Assembly (NCBI GenBank): GCA_947446595.1
Contig: CANFGS010000004.1
Span: forward strand, 20,990-84,989
Origin: Neisseriaceae bacterium
GTDB lineage: Bacteria > Pseudomonadota > Gammaproteobacteria > Burkholderiales > UBA11063
Direction of reading: 5' to 3'
Length of the DNA: 64,000 nt
Position 1 is the stretch's first letter. Every line of letters starts with the position of its first letter. The notes below the pieces were generated by a model. The model had not been told where the DNA came from. It searched no databases and saw nothing but the letters and a program-made list of their open reading frames with translations. Below, one piece after another: positions 1-8,843 of this stretch. A program made the position numbers and the translations under genes.

Positions 1-617
1 GTCTCATGAAGATTATTTCTTACTTGATATGCAACTATGCATAATAACCCTCCTAGAATAAATGGAATTCGCCATCCGAAGCTACTAATTTGATTTGTGC
101 TTAGGTTATTTATAATTAATGAATTTATTACTATTCCTAGAAGAAGACCTGCAATAGTTACTGCAAAAACAACGCCCATTGCCAATCCACGTTGATTGGG
201 AATGGATTCTGTTCCAAATACTATTGTACTTGGTAATTCACCACCAATAGCCAGACCTTGAATTAATCGAAATAGTACCATCAAAATAGGTGCCCAAATA
301 CCTATTTGGTCATAAGTGGGTGATAGTCCAAGACCAATTGATGCAAACCCCATTAAAACCATTGTAATCACCATCACTGTTTTTCGCCCGATTTTGTCTC
401 CGATATGGCTAAAAATGATTCCACCTATTGGTCTTGCAATATAACCAATAACAAATACTGAGTAGCTCGCGATAATAGAGGTTAGCTGATTCTCTGTAGG
501 GAAAAATTGATTCGAAAAATAAACGGCAAAAAGACCATAAATAGTAAAATCATAAAACTCTAGTAAGCCGCCAACTGAGGCCAAAAAAATAATTTTCTTC
601 TGTTCAGTATTTAACAT
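1..617 (-). CDS. MFS transporter, metabolite:H+ symporter (MHS) type, N-terminal part
   Basis: This gene runs off the left edge; only its first ~205 codons are present, starting from the ATG at 617-615. The translation begins MLNTEQKKIIFLASVGG and continues LLEFYDFTIYGLFAVYF, the first-helix signature of the ProP/ShiA/KgtP-type metabolite:proton symporters. The loop motif GDKIGRKTVM after helix 2 and WRIPFILGG near residue 180 also fit that family. About six membrane helices are visible. It lies 32 bp downstream of the nitroreductase on the same strand and is probably the last gene of the desaturase-nitroreductase transcript. The substrate cannot be told from this half. Confidence 0.85.
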   Translation of the reverse strand, partial: MLNTEQKKIIFLASVGGLLEFYDFTIYGLFAVYFSNQFFPTENQLTSIIASYSVFVIGYIARPIGGIIFSHIGDKIGRKTVMVITMVLMGFASIGLGLSPTYDQIGIWAPILMVLFRLIQGLAIGGELPSTIVFGTESIPNQRGLAMGVVFAVTIAGLLLGIVINSLIINNLSTNQISSFGWRIPFILGGLLCIVAYQVRNNLHE

Positions 618-649
618 ATTTATTTAAGTCCAAAAACATAAATTAACTT

Positions 650-1318
650 TTAATCAAAGAATTTAGTGAATGTTGTAACTTCCTCACGTGGTGTACGATA
701 GCTATTAATTACATCAGTTGTATCTTCATAACCAAGAGCCATTCCGCATACCAAAACTATATCATTTGGATAACCAAGGGCTGATTTGACGATTTGGGGT
801 TGTTCAGCAAGTGCGGCTTGTGGGCAAGTTGCGAGTCCAAGAGAAGTAGCCATTAACATTATGGACTGTAAAAACATTCCATAATCCATAAATGAACCTT
901 TTTCTAATTTTGGATGGGCAAAGAAATATAATGTAGCTGGAGCACCAAATGAGATGTAGTTTTTCTCCCATTGAGCCATTCTTTTTTCTTTATCACTACG
1001 TTTGATATCTAGAGCTTCAAACATTTGTAAACCGCAAGCAACACGACGTGCTTGAAGTGCTTCTGGCATTTTATCTACCGGATAGTAATTATAGTCCATC
1101 TGGCGATCTACGCCATCACGGAACTGTTTGACTAGAAGCTTATCAAGTTCGGATTTTTTTTGGCCTGTTACAACAGCTACTTCCCAAGGTTGGGTATTGG
1201 TACCTGATGGAGCATGACGAGCATACGAGAGTATCTTGACTATAATGTCTTTAGCAACTGGCTTATCAAGAAAAGCACGTACTGATTTACGCTCGAGTAG
1301 TGCTTTAGTTAGATCCAT
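650..1318 (-). CDS. Nitroreductase family protein (FMN-dependent)
   Basis: A 222-residue protein of the usual length for single-domain nitroreductases, which are FMN-dependent NAD(P)H oxidoreductases of the cytoplasm. The family hallmarks are present: an N-terminal ERKSVRAF segment, in which the Arg and Ser contact FMN phosphate, then APSGTNTQPWEV (about residues 36-47), and a C-terminal LGYED region with Arg close to the end. The ATG sits 2 bp after the desaturase stop codon, so the two are surely co-transcribed. The physiological substrate is unknown; nitroaromatic or quinone reduction is a family-level statement only. Confidence 0.88.
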   Translation of the reverse strand: MDLTKALLERKSVRAFLDKPVAKDIIVKILSYARHAPSGTNTQPWEVAVVTGQKKSELDKLLVKQFRDGVDRQMDYNYYPVDKMPEALQARRVACGLQMFEALDIKRSDKEKRMAQWEKNYISFGAPATLYFFAHPKLEKGSFMDYGMFLQSIMLMATSLGLATCPQAALAEQPQIVKSALGYPNDIVLVCGMALGYEDTTDVINSYRTPREEVTTFTKFFD

Positions 1319-1320
1319 AT

Positions 1321-2364
1321 TTATTGAGCTACGCTAAAATTATACCAAATATGGTTTTTATAATCGTAGAGCTTACATTTTTTGAATATATCTAATAGTG
1401 TTGAGAAATTCAATTTATATTCATGAATATAGGCACTATAATGTTCTTTAATGCTAGCAAAAGCAGTCTTTAAGCGATAAAATGGTATTCTTATATCTGC
1501 ATGATGCGGAGTATGAATTAGGATATGATGTATAATAAATTTATCAACTAACCAGTTGGTATGAATTACTGTAGTACAAAAAACTGCTCCAATAGTATGA
1601 TTCCACTCTGCTCTTTCGTCAAAGAAAGGTATTTGTGGGTGTGTGTGATGGATATATACAATTAGTGAAATTACATAATTAAATACGATAAATGGTAGTA
1701 TCAACGCTGCAAATACTGAGAATAAACCATCTTGTGAATAGTAAATCGTACCAACTAGTAAGGCAAACAGTACAACAGCTAGTTTTCCGATTTTTATAGC
1801 TCTAACTTTGGATGCTTGTAGGTCATCAGGCATAAACATAACCATTTTTGGCCACCATACTTTTAGTATATAGTGTATTCCACAACCCCAAAAACTTCGT
1901 TCTGCACGGTATAAGAATTTTTTAAAACCGCTAAGTGATTTGTACTCATCAATAGTAAGTGGGCGCCAAATCCAATCAATTGGACTAAAAGAGGTAAAAC
2001 CATGGTGAATACGGTTATGCCCAAAACACCATAGGCGATAGCTATTAAGTGCTGGGAGCATATAAATAGTACCCATAATTTCAGATACCCATTTGTTTTT
2101 GAATAATGAACCATGGGCTGCATCATGAGCAAGGACAAACATTCCTGAGGCAGCAATCCCAGCTAAAAAACCAGAAATTAATTTACCAATATAATTATTT
2201 ATAGCAAATACGCCATACATAAAAAATAGATAAAATGCCATATCGAGGACACACCAAAATAACACTGTAGGCATAGATTTTCTATATGCTTTAGGGTTGA
2301 TTTTTTGTCTAAGTTCTGTAATGTCTTTTTGTGTCAAATCTGCGTAATCAGAAGTTATATTCAT
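1321..2364 (-). CDS. Membrane fatty acid desaturase
   Basis: A 347-residue integral membrane di-iron desaturase. Three histidine boxes are seen: HDAAH near residue 81, HNRIHH near 116, and HTPHH near 285 inside HHILIHTPHHADIRIP. Hydrophobic helices flank the boxes, with pairs near residues 30-75 and 190-240. Such enzymes insert a double bond in a fatty acyl chain using O2 and reduced electron carriers. Order and length fit the FA_desaturase superfamily, but the position of the double bond cannot be predicted. It is the first gene of a minus-strand operon with a nitroreductase and an MHS transporter, and an extended -10 promoter lies at 2409-2417. Confidence 0.87.
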   Translation of the reverse strand: MNITSDYADLTQKDITELRQKINPKAYRKSMPTVLFWCVLDMAFYLFFMYGVFAINNYIGKLISGFLAGIAASGMFVLAHDAAHGSLFKNKWVSEIMGTIYMLPALNSYRLWCFGHNRIHHGFTSFSPIDWIWRPLTIDEYKSLSGFKKFLYRAERSFWGCGIHYILKVWWPKMVMFMPDDLQASKVRAIKIGKLAVVLFALLVGTIYYSQDGLFSVFAALILPFIVFNYVISLIVYIHHTHPQIPFFDERAEWNHTIGAVFCTTVIHTNWLVDKFIIHHILIHTPHHADIRIPFYRLKTAFASIKEHYSAYIHEYKLNFSTLLDIFKKCKLYDYKNHIWYNFSVAQ

Positions 2365-2408
2365 GTTTAACTCGGTTTCTAATACAAATAAATTATTAAT
2401 ATACCATT

Positions 2409-2417
2409 ATTCTACCA
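2409..2417 (-). promoter_or_regulatory. Extended -10 promoter of the desaturase operon
   Basis: On the minus strand this reads TGGTAGAAT, a TGn-extended -10 box, 45 bp upstream of the desaturase ATG. No good -35 is seen. It is one of many similar boxes in the window. Confidence 0.5.
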
Positions 2418-2425
2418 CAATTTTA

Positions 2426-2434
2426 TGATATTAT
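2426..2434 (+). promoter_or_regulatory. Possible extended -10 promoter of lnt
   Basis: TGATATTAT lies 34 bp before the lnt ATG at 2468, back to back with the divergent desaturase promoter. The match is weaker than others in the window (TATTAT core). Confidence 0.35.
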
Positions 2435-2467
2435 AACTCCAAATTAACTTTGGCGGTAGATATTCCT

Positions 2468-3982
2468 ATGCAAATATTATTAATTCGTTATATTTTAGTC
2501 ATCTTGTTCGGTAGCTGTATGGCTTTTGCCTTTCCACCACATGCAGTTAGTTATATTGTTTTTGTTATCTTAACATTGTTTATATTTGGGCTACAGAAGC
2601 GATTCACAAAATCAAGCTTTTGGTATGGCTATGGCTTTTATTTTGGTGCAGTTGTTGCATTTATCGGCTATTGGTTCAGTAGTTACTTTCATACTCAGCT
2701 TGGTACAGGATATTTGTTATCTTATGCTCTTACCTCAATTATTTGTTTTTATACGGCTTTTTATATTGGTATTATTTGTTTTTTATATAATAAATTACGA
2801 ACTGGCAATCAATTTTTCAATTTGGTGGTTTTATTTCCATCTCTTTGGGTACTAACCGAATTAATTCGGGGGTTATTTTTTCCGCGATCGTGGTATGTTC
2901 TTGGGAATATAGTAGTTAATAGTCCATTTTTTTCAGGTTTTTACCCAGTATTTGGGGTGTACTTTGTGTCGTGGCTAATTGTTGCTATTGCTGGGTTAAT
3001 TTGTTATTTTTTCTGTTATCAACAAAAATCTTTAGGTGGATTGGTGAAATGTTTATGTGTGATTATAATAGGTGTCAGTATGTCTTATTTACTTTCTCAG
3101 ATACGATATACCAAAAAATTTGGGAGTCCAATCAAAGTTGCATTAATTCAGCCAAGTGTTTTTTCAACCAGTAGTCTTACTGAACAAAAACTTCTAGAAA
3201 CAGAAGGAATTATTGAGAAACTTGTAACAAATGTCAATGCAAGTTTAATAATCCTACCTGAAACTATATTTGGGACTGACTCACATTATTTGAGTGATGG
3301 TTATTTTGATAGATTAAAGCATTTAACAAAAGGTAGGGAACTTATTTTTGGTTCCCCACTTAGTTGGCCAGGAGAACGGCATCAAACTGGAGTAGCAAAT
3401 ATAGATAATCCAGACCATCTAATTTATACAAAGCATTATCTAGTACCATTTGGTGAATATATACCTTTACAAGGTAATCCTATAATGGATTTTCTAGTAC
3501 AGAGTATTGGATTTAGTCTAAAAAATTATATACCGGGGGCATATATTCAAAAACCTATGTTAGTAAATGGGCAAAAATTTGCGTTTAATATTTGTTATGA
3601 AAACACCATAAATGATTTTGTTGCTAAAAATGCGATAGCTGCCACAATTTTAATTAACCAATCAGATTTATCGTGGTATGGAAAGACGGTTATGAAGGAT
3701 TCATCATTACAGTTTTCACAAGTTCGTGCTTTAGAAAATCAGCGTTATTTCTTACAAGATGGTAATACTGGAGATACTGTGGTTATAAACCCTATGGGTC
3801 AAATAGAACAAAAGATTCCTGCTTTTGAAGAGGGACTAATAATTACTAGCGTACAAGGATATAGTGGCACTACACCATTTGAATTTATGGGCAATACCCC
3901 AATTTGGTTACTATGTTGTCTAGTATTGTTATGGGCAATTACCAAAAAATTTGTGAAAAAATCTAAGCATTTTAGCGCATGA
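2468..3982 (+). CDS. lnt: Apolipoprotein N-acyltransferase Lnt
   Basis: Inner-membrane enzyme that adds the third acyl chain to the N-terminal Cys of lipoproteins. About seven hydrophobic segments cover residues 1-210, followed by a carbon-nitrogen hydrolase domain and a final membrane helix near the C terminus. The catalytic triad is visible as Glu265 (LPET), Lys322 (YTKHYLVPFGEYIP) and Cys376 (FNICYE), matching E. coli E267/K335/C387. I chose the ATG at 2468; a TTG 18 bp upstream (2450) is in frame, but a GGCGG lies between the two codons as a likely ribosome site. The next gene downstream encodes a lipoprotein. The length of 504 residues is normal. Confidence 0.93.
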   Translation: MQILLIRYILVILFGSCMAFAFPPHAVSYIVFVILTLFIFGLQKRFTKSSFWYGYGFYFGAVVAFIGYWFSSYFHTQLGTGYLLSYALTSIICFYTAFYIGIICFLYNKLRTGNQFFNLVVLFPSLWVLTELIRGLFFPRSWYVLGNIVVNSPFFSGFYPVFGVYFVSWLIVAIAGLICYFFCYQQKSLGGLVKCLCVIIIGVSMSYLLSQIRYTKKFGSPIKVALIQPSVFSTSSLTEQKLLETEGIIEKLVTNVNASLIILPETIFGTDSHYLSDGYFDRLKHLTKGRELIFGSPLSWPGERHQTGVANIDNPDHLIYTKHYLVPFGEYIPLQGNPIMDFLVQSIGFSLKNYIPGAYIQKPMLVNGQKFAFNICYENTINDFVAKNAIAATILINQSDLSWYGKTVMKDSSLQFSQVRALENQRYFLQDGNTGDTVVINPMGQIEQKIPAFEEGLIITSVQGYSGTTPFEFMGNTPIWLLCCLVLLWAITKKFVKKSKHFSA

Positions 3983-4045
3983 CTATTGTATACTAACTCA
4001 TGTGTGATGAAATTTATACGGCTTTTATTGTTTAAGGAAACTTTG

Positions 4046-4720
4046 ATGAATCTTAAAAAAATACTTATAGTTATTGCTCTAGCATCTAGTTTTGCGGCAT
4101 GTAGTACTACTAAACCTCCAGTTGTTCAAAGTGTTGAAGAAGTTGTAGATGTTAATGTAACATCTTATTATAATTCAGTATGGTTTGATCGTAATTCGAC
4201 AAAAGTTGCTGATAGCTTTGATACTGTATTAGACCTTAATGCAGACTATTTAAAAGCAAATCCAATTGCTTTAGTTCAACTGCAAGGTAATGCTTCAGAA
4301 GTAGGTTCCAAAGAATATAATTATAAGTTAGGGCTTCTACGTACCCATTCTGTTGCCAAAGAACTGGTGAAGCTTGGTGTGAATCCAAAACAAATTCAAG
4401 AAATATCTTTTGGTTCTAGTAAACAGGTATCTACAAAAGATAAACAATCATCACAACGTGTAGATATTGTCTATACAAGTGGCGCGCCGATTTCATATTA
4501 TATCGAACAATTACCAATAGTGTCAACTGAGGATGAAACCGTCGATTTTGAGTCAATTAGTATTAAACCTCAATCTAAGGTTGAGAGTAGCTCATCAAGC
4601 ACTATAGCTCTACCACCTAATGGTGTAGGAAAGGTAACTGCTTTAGCTCCAGATTCTAATTCAGCAGAGTCAAGTGTAGCTAATGCTGCATCTATTATGG
4701 GTGTTCCTGAAGCCAATTAG
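4046..4720 (+). CDS. OmpA/Pal-like lipoprotein
   Basis: A 224-residue secreted lipoprotein. The signal sequence MNLKKILIVIALASSFAAC ends in a lipobox (FAAC) and is followed by a Ser/Thr/Pro-rich linker. Residues ~35-145 resemble a divergent OmpA C-terminal peptidoglycan-binding domain: a VQLQGNASEVGSKEYNYKLG segment with the following RTHSVAKELVKLGV helix, then ISFGSSK and QRVDIVY. The last ~75 residues are Ser/Ala-rich and low in complexity. The ATG at 4046 was chosen because AAGGA precedes it and it opens directly into a signal peptide; an upstream in-frame start at 3986 would prefix 20 non-signal residues. Its position right after lnt suits a lipoprotein. A Pal or TolC-type envelope role is inferred. 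Confidence 0.75.
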   Translation: MNLKKILIVIALASSFAACSTTKPPVVQSVEEVVDVNVTSYYNSVWFDRNSTKVADSFDTVLDLNADYLKANPIALVQLQGNASEVGSKEYNYKLGLLRTHSVAKELVKLGVNPKQIQEISFGSSKQVSTKDKQSSQRVDIVYTSGAPISYYIEQLPIVSTEDETVDFESISIKPQSKVESSSSSTIALPPNGVGKVTALAPDSNSAESSVANAASIMGVPEAN

Positions 4721-4747
4721 TATATATTTTCTTGCGTGAGAATTATA

Positions 4748-4783
4748 GAGCATAGATCCCAGCCTCCGCTGAAATTCATGCTC
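4748..4783. repeat. Degenerate copy of the dispersed palindromic repeat, possible bidirectional terminator
   Basis: An imperfect inverted repeat opens with GAGCATAGATCCCAGCC and closes with ATGCTC, between the convergent lipoprotein gene and glyA. It matches the GAGCATGGATCCCA core of the repeats near 25.1 and 41.1 kb. Its place between two converging genes would suit a terminator, but no strong T-run is present. Confidence 0.55.
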
Positions 4784-4794
4784 TTACCCTAAGT

Positions 4795-6039
4795 TTACTT
4801 ATAAACTGGGTGTTTAGCACATAAATCTAAAGCTTGTTGCTTCACACGCTCAATCACTTGGTTATTTGTGGTGTTTTCTAATACATCAGCTATCATATTA
4901 CCTAGTATTTCACACTCGGCTTCTTTAAATCCACGTGTAGTAACTGCTGGAGTACCAAGGCGGATACCAGAAGTTACAAAAGGCTTCTCTGGGTCATTAG
5001 GAATAGAGTTTTTATTAATTGTTATATTAGCTAATCCCAGAGCTTCTTCAGCTACTTTTCCAGTAATATCTTTAGATCTTAAATCAACGAGCATTACATG
5101 AGATTCTGTTTTACCAGATACAATTCTAAGGCCGCGTTTAACTAACGTTTGTGCCAAAATATTAGCATTTTTCTTAACTTGGGCTTGATAGGTTTTAAAT
5201 TCTGGTTGTAATGCTTCTTGAAAAGCAACTGCCTTGGCGGCAATTACATGTTCTAATGGACCACCTTGTAACCCAGGGAAAATTGAAGAATTAAGTATTT
5301 TCTCATACTCAGCCTTAGCAAGAATAATTCCACCACGTGGACCACGAAGAGTCTTATGGGTAGTAGAAGTAACAAAATCAGCATAAGGAACAGGATTTGG
5401 ATATACTCCAGCTGCAATTAAACCAGAGTAATGTGCCATATCAACCATAAGTAAAGCCCCTGATTGTTTGGCAATTTCGCTAAATTTTTTAAAATCAATC
5501 TCTAGTGAATAAGCTGATGCACCAGCTACTATTAGTTTTGGTTTATGTTCAAGAGCTAATTTGAGAACTACATCATAATCAATCTCTTCTTTTTCATTTA
5601 AGCCATAGCTTACAAAATTAAATAATTTACCTGATAAATTAACTGGAGAACCATGAGTTAAATGTCCACCATCAGCTAAAGACATCCCAAGAACAGTATC
5701 CCCAGGGTTTAATACCGCAAAATATACTGCTTGATTAGCTTGAGAACCAGAATGTGGTTGTACATTAGCATACTGGGCACCAAATAGTTTTTTTAATCTA
5801 TCTATTGCTAGTTGCTCAACCATATCTACGTATTTGCAGCCACCATAGTAGCGCTTATTAGGATAGCCTTCGGCATATTTATTGGTAAGAACTGAGCCTT
5901 GAGCTTCCATAACCGCTTTTGAAACATAGTTTTCTGAAGCGATTAATTCTATATGTTCTTCTTGGCGCGTTTTCTCTTGTTCCATATAGCCAAATAATTC
6001 ATTATCATTTTGTTTAATCGATGCATTAAAATCTAGCAT
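4795..6039 (-). CDS. glyA: Serine hydroxymethyltransferase GlyA
   Basis: A 414-residue PLP enzyme that interconverts serine and glycine while loading one-carbon units on tetrahydrofolate. The PLP lysine lies in [14 protein letters not shown], and the substrate loop [13 protein letters not shown] and the [13 protein letters not shown] segment are intact. Length matches the family (~415). The ATG is preceded by AAAGGACAAA, a good ribosome site. It follows manC on the same strand by 20 bp. Its folate product links it functionally to the folBK/folP genes at 18-20 kb. Confidence 0.97.
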   Translation of the reverse strand: MLDFNASIKQNDNELFGYMEQEKTRQEEHIELIASENYVSKAVMEAQGSVLTNKYAEGYPNKRYYGGCKYVDMVEQLAIDRLKKLFGAQYANVQPHSGSQANQAVYFAVLNPGDTVLGMSLADGGHLTHGSPVNLSGKLFNFVSYGLNEKEEIDYDVVLKLALEHKPKLIVAGASAYSLEIDFKKFSEIAKQSGALLMVDMAHYSGLIAAGVYPNPVPYADFVTSTTHKTLRGPRGGIILAKAEYEKILNSSIFPGLQGGPLEHVIAAKAVAFQEALQPEFKTYQAQVKKNANILAQTLVKRGLRIVSGKTESHVMLVDLRSKDITGKVAEEALGLANITINKNSIPNDPEKPFVTSGIRLGTPAVTTRGFKEAECEILGNMIADVLENTTNNQVIERVKQQALDLCAKHPVYK

Positions 6040-6059
6040 ATTTTGTCCTTTAAAATTTG

Positions 6060-7496
6060 TTATTCTTTTGTTCTTCCATATTTATCATCAAAACGTACTA
6101 TATCGTCTTCACCTAGATATTTGCCGCATTGTACCTCAATAATTACCAGATTCTTATCTGTATTATTTTCTAAGCGATGTTTCATTTCAATCTCAATATA
6201 AGTTGATTGATTTGCTGTTAGTTCAAATTTTTTATCATTTTTGGTAACTGTGGCAACCCCATCAACCACAACCCAATGTTCAGTTCTATGGTGGTGTTTT
6301 TGGAGTGATATTGCTGCATGTGGTTTTAATTCAAGACGTTTTATCTTGTAAAAAGGACCTTCTTCAAGTACAGTATATGTTCCCCATGGGCGATAAGCTG
6401 TTTGGTGAAGCTCGAATGTGTGATGCTCCATTTTTTTTAGTCGCTCAAAGATAATCTTTACATTTTGAGCATTATTTTTGTCAGCTACGAGTACCGCATC
6501 CGGCGTATCTACAATAATAAGATCTTTAATATCAACCCCAGCAATTATTCTATCAGTTGAATAAATAAGGCAATCTTTGGTGTTGTGTAATACGCTTTCA
6601 CCAATTATAGCATTATTATCTTTATCTTTGGGTAATGTTTGGGCGATTGATAACCAAGAGCCAATATCAGACCATCCAATAGAGCATGGTAATACAGCTG
6701 TTTTTTTACTTTTTTCAAAAAGAGCATAGTCGATTGAAATGCTCTCTGGTTGTAAGAATAACTCACGATTTAGATGTACGATTTTACTATTGTTTAGAGT
6801 GTCAGTTTTGGAATGAGTTAGACAGTTATTAGTTGCTTTTACAAGCCTATCTGCATATGTTTTAAATTCGTTTAGAAAAACATCTACCCGTCCACAAAAC
6901 ATTCCAGAATTCCAGAGGTAGTTCTTAGACTCTAAATATTCGCGTGCATGTTCTAGGTTAGGTTTTTCGACAAAGCGCTTTATTGAATAACCTTTAGCAA
7001 TAGCCTCTTTGTTATTAGATTCGATATAACCATAGCCGGTCTCAGGGTATTCTGGATTTATACCAAATGTAGCTATATAACCACTTTGGGCAATTTCTTC
7101 GGCGCTATCAACAGCAGCCTTAAATGCTTCAAAATCACTTATCAGGTGATCGGCAGGAAGGATTAGGATCGTCTCATCTGGGCTGTAATTCTCTGCTATA
7201 AATAAACAAGCAGCAGCTATTGCTGGGGCAGTGTTCCTACCATATGGTTCAAGGATAAAATCACAAGGGAGATTGTTTTCATTTATTTGTTGATATTCAT
7301 CTTGCATCCGAAAGTGAACTTTTTCGTTAGTAACTGTCAAAATCGCCTTCACATTAGTGAGATTACTTGCTCTAATAAAGGTATTTTGAAGTAAGCTATG
7401 CCCATCAGCTAGCTTGATAAAAGGTTTTGGGTCTAGTTGTCTTGATACTGGCCACAAGCGAGAACCTGAGCCACCTGATATAATTACTGGAATCAT
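6060..7496 (-). CDS. manC: Mannose-1-phosphate guanylyltransferase / mannose-6-phosphate isomerase (type II PMI-GMP)
   Basis: A 478-residue bifunctional enzyme of GDP-mannose synthesis. The N-terminal nucleotidyltransferase domain shows the pyrophosphorylase signature [20 protein letters not shown] (residues 8-27) and FVEKPN near residue 170. From ~residue 355 a cupin isomerase domain follows, with [20 protein letters not shown] (metal-binding His) and a C-terminal [19 protein letters not shown] block. GDP-mannose feeds capsule, LPS or exopolysaccharide synthesis, but no polysaccharide genes lie nearby. An extended -10 sits at 7536-7544. Length and motifs are as in AlgA/CpsB/XanB. Confidence 0.93.
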   Translation of the reverse strand: MIPVIISGGSGSRLWPVSRQLDPKPFIKLADGHSLLQNTFIRASNLTNVKAILTVTNEKVHFRMQDEYQQINENNLPCDFILEPYGRNTAPAIAAACLFIAENYSPDETILILPADHLISDFEAFKAAVDSAEEIAQSGYIATFGINPEYPETGYGYIESNNKEAIAKGYSIKRFVEKPNLEHAREYLESKNYLWNSGMFCGRVDVFLNEFKTYADRLVKATNNCLTHSKTDTLNNSKIVHLNRELFLQPESISIDYALFEKSKKTAVLPCSIGWSDIGSWLSIAQTLPKDKDNNAIIGESVLHNTKDCLIYSTDRIIAGVDIKDLIIVDTPDAVLVADKNNAQNVKIIFERLKKMEHHTFELHQTAYRPWGTYTVLEEGPFYKIKRLELKPHAAISLQKHHHRTEHWVVVDGVATVTKNDKKFELTANQSTYIEIEMKHRLENNTDKNLVIIEVQCGKYLGEDDIVRFDDKYGRTKE

Positions 7497-7535
7497 AATT
7501 TACACCTTGAAGAAAATAAACTTCTAATATGTAGC

Positions 7536-7544
7536 ATTTTATCA
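7536..7544 (-). promoter_or_regulatory. Extended -10 promoter of manC-glyA
   Basis: The minus strand reads TGATAAAAT, 40 bp upstream of the manC ATG, in the divergent gap shared with hemW. No convincing -35 is present. Confidence 0.5.
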
Positions 7545-7593
7545 TTTTATGAATCTGGTGAAATTGTTTTTTTAGCGCATCAATAAAATTCCA

Positions 7594-7602
7594 TGCTAAA
7601 AT
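7594..7602 (+). promoter_or_regulatory. Extended -10 promoter upstream of hemW
   Basis: TGCTAAAAT, identical to the box before tpiA, lies 67 bp upstream of the assigned hemW start. The long gap may mean that hemW starts further upstream at a non-standard codon. Confidence 0.45.
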
Positions 7603-7668
7603 GTCACTAGAAACCTTAATTTTTCTAGAGAATTACAAATAAATAATAATCAATATAGTTTATCCCAG

Positions 7669-8802
7669 TTGCCACCACTGGGGTTATATATCCATATTCC
7701 GTGGTGTGTGAAGAAGTGTCCGTATTGCGATTTTAATTCTCATAACTCACCTACAGAATTACCAGAATCTAAGTATGTGGATGCTTTAATTACTGATTTG
7801 GAACAGGCATTACCACTTATTTGGGGGCGTTCTATTCGTACTATATTTATTGGTGGTGGGACACCAAGTTTATTTAGTCCTGAAGCAATCAATAGGATTT
7901 TACAAAGCGTACGAAGTCTTACACGCTTATCTCCTTTAGCGGAAATAACTATTGAAGCTAACCCAGGTACGGTAGATAATGAACATATAGCGGGATATCA
8001 TAAAATCGGGGTTAATAGGATTTCTTTCGGAGTTCAATCATTTAATGATAAGCATCTAAATGCTCTTGGGAGAATTCACGATAGTAGTGCTGCGATTAAT
8101 GCAATTACCAAAGCTAAAAAATATTTTTCACAAATTAATTTAGATATAATTTATGGACTACCAAATCAAACAATCAATGAACTAAAAGAGGATATAAATA
8201 AGGCTATTAGTTTTGATACCACTCATTTATCTTTTTATAATTTGACTATAGAACCAAACACTGAGTTTAATAAAAACCCTCCAAAGAATTTACCTGATAA
8301 TGATTTGTGTTATCAAATGCAAGATCTAATTGTATCCAATTTATCCAATATTGGCTACTCAAGGTATGAAGTGTCAGCTTATGCTAAAGAGGGTGATTTT
8401 TGTAATCATAATCTCAACTACTGGCAGTTTGGGGATTACCTAGGTATTGGTGCTGGAGCTCATTCAAAGCTTAGTTTTCATGATAAGATAATCAGGCAAG
8501 TACGTCAAAAACATCCAAAAAGTTATATGGATGCGGTTGCTACTAATAAGCATATTATAGAGAATAAAACTGTTACCAAAGATGAGCTTCCATTTGAGTT
8601 TATGCTAAACGCTCTACGTTTAAATTCTGGTTTTGCAACGACTTTATTTGTTGAACGAACAGGATTACCACTTGGTACTATTCTTAAACAATTAGAGATG
8701 GCACGACAAAAAGGGTTTCTTAGTCTAAAAGATGGTAAAATCCTACCAACAATCAAAGGACAAGATTTTTTAAACGATTTGCTTTTATTATTTTTGAGTT
8801 AA
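7669..8802 (+). CDS. hemW: Radical SAM haem chaperone HemW
   Basis: A 377-residue radical SAM protein related to oxygen-independent coproporphyrinogen oxidase HemN. It carries CVKKCPYC near its N terminus (CX3CX2C plus the phenylalanine of CDFN), GGGTPSLF (SAM-binding), EANPGTVD and GVQSFND, all typical of HemW. Members bind haem and act as chaperones rather than as oxidase. The start is uncertain: the TTG at 7669 codes for the Leu of the conserved LPPL that precedes LYIHIPW in homologues, has no ribosome site, and the frame stays open upstream without ATG. In many proteobacteria hemW follows rdgB; here it is followed by an R-M system. Confidence 0.92.
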   Translation: MPPLGLYIHIPWCVKKCPYCDFNSHNSPTELPESKYVDALITDLEQALPLIWGRSIRTIFIGGGTPSLFSPEAINRILQSVRSLTRLSPLAEITIEANPGTVDNEHIAGYHKIGVNRISFGVQSFNDKHLNALGRIHDSSAAINAITKAKKYFSQINLDIIYGLPNQTINELKEDINKAISFDTTHLSFYNLTIEPNTEFNKNPPKNLPDNDLCYQMQDLIVSNLSNIGYSRYEVSAYAKEGDFCNHNLNYWQFGDYLGIGAGAHSKLSFHDKIIRQVRQKHPKSYMDAVATNKHIIENKTVTKDELPFEFMLNALRLNSGFATTLFVERTGLPLGTILKQLEMARQKGFLSLKDGKILPTIKGQDFLNDLLLLFLS

Positions 8803-8843
8803 ATGTATTGTGTTGTATTGGGTAAATTTTAAGGGTATTTTAA

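Noticed and set aside
1863..2156. 97-codon minus-strand ORF inside the desaturase gene
   Set aside because: It lies in another frame of a well-supported gene and shows no protein features.
7601..7642. Short 13-codon ORF before hemW as a leader peptide
   Set aside because: It has no attenuator hairpin, no codon bias toward a controlled amino acid and no ribosome site.
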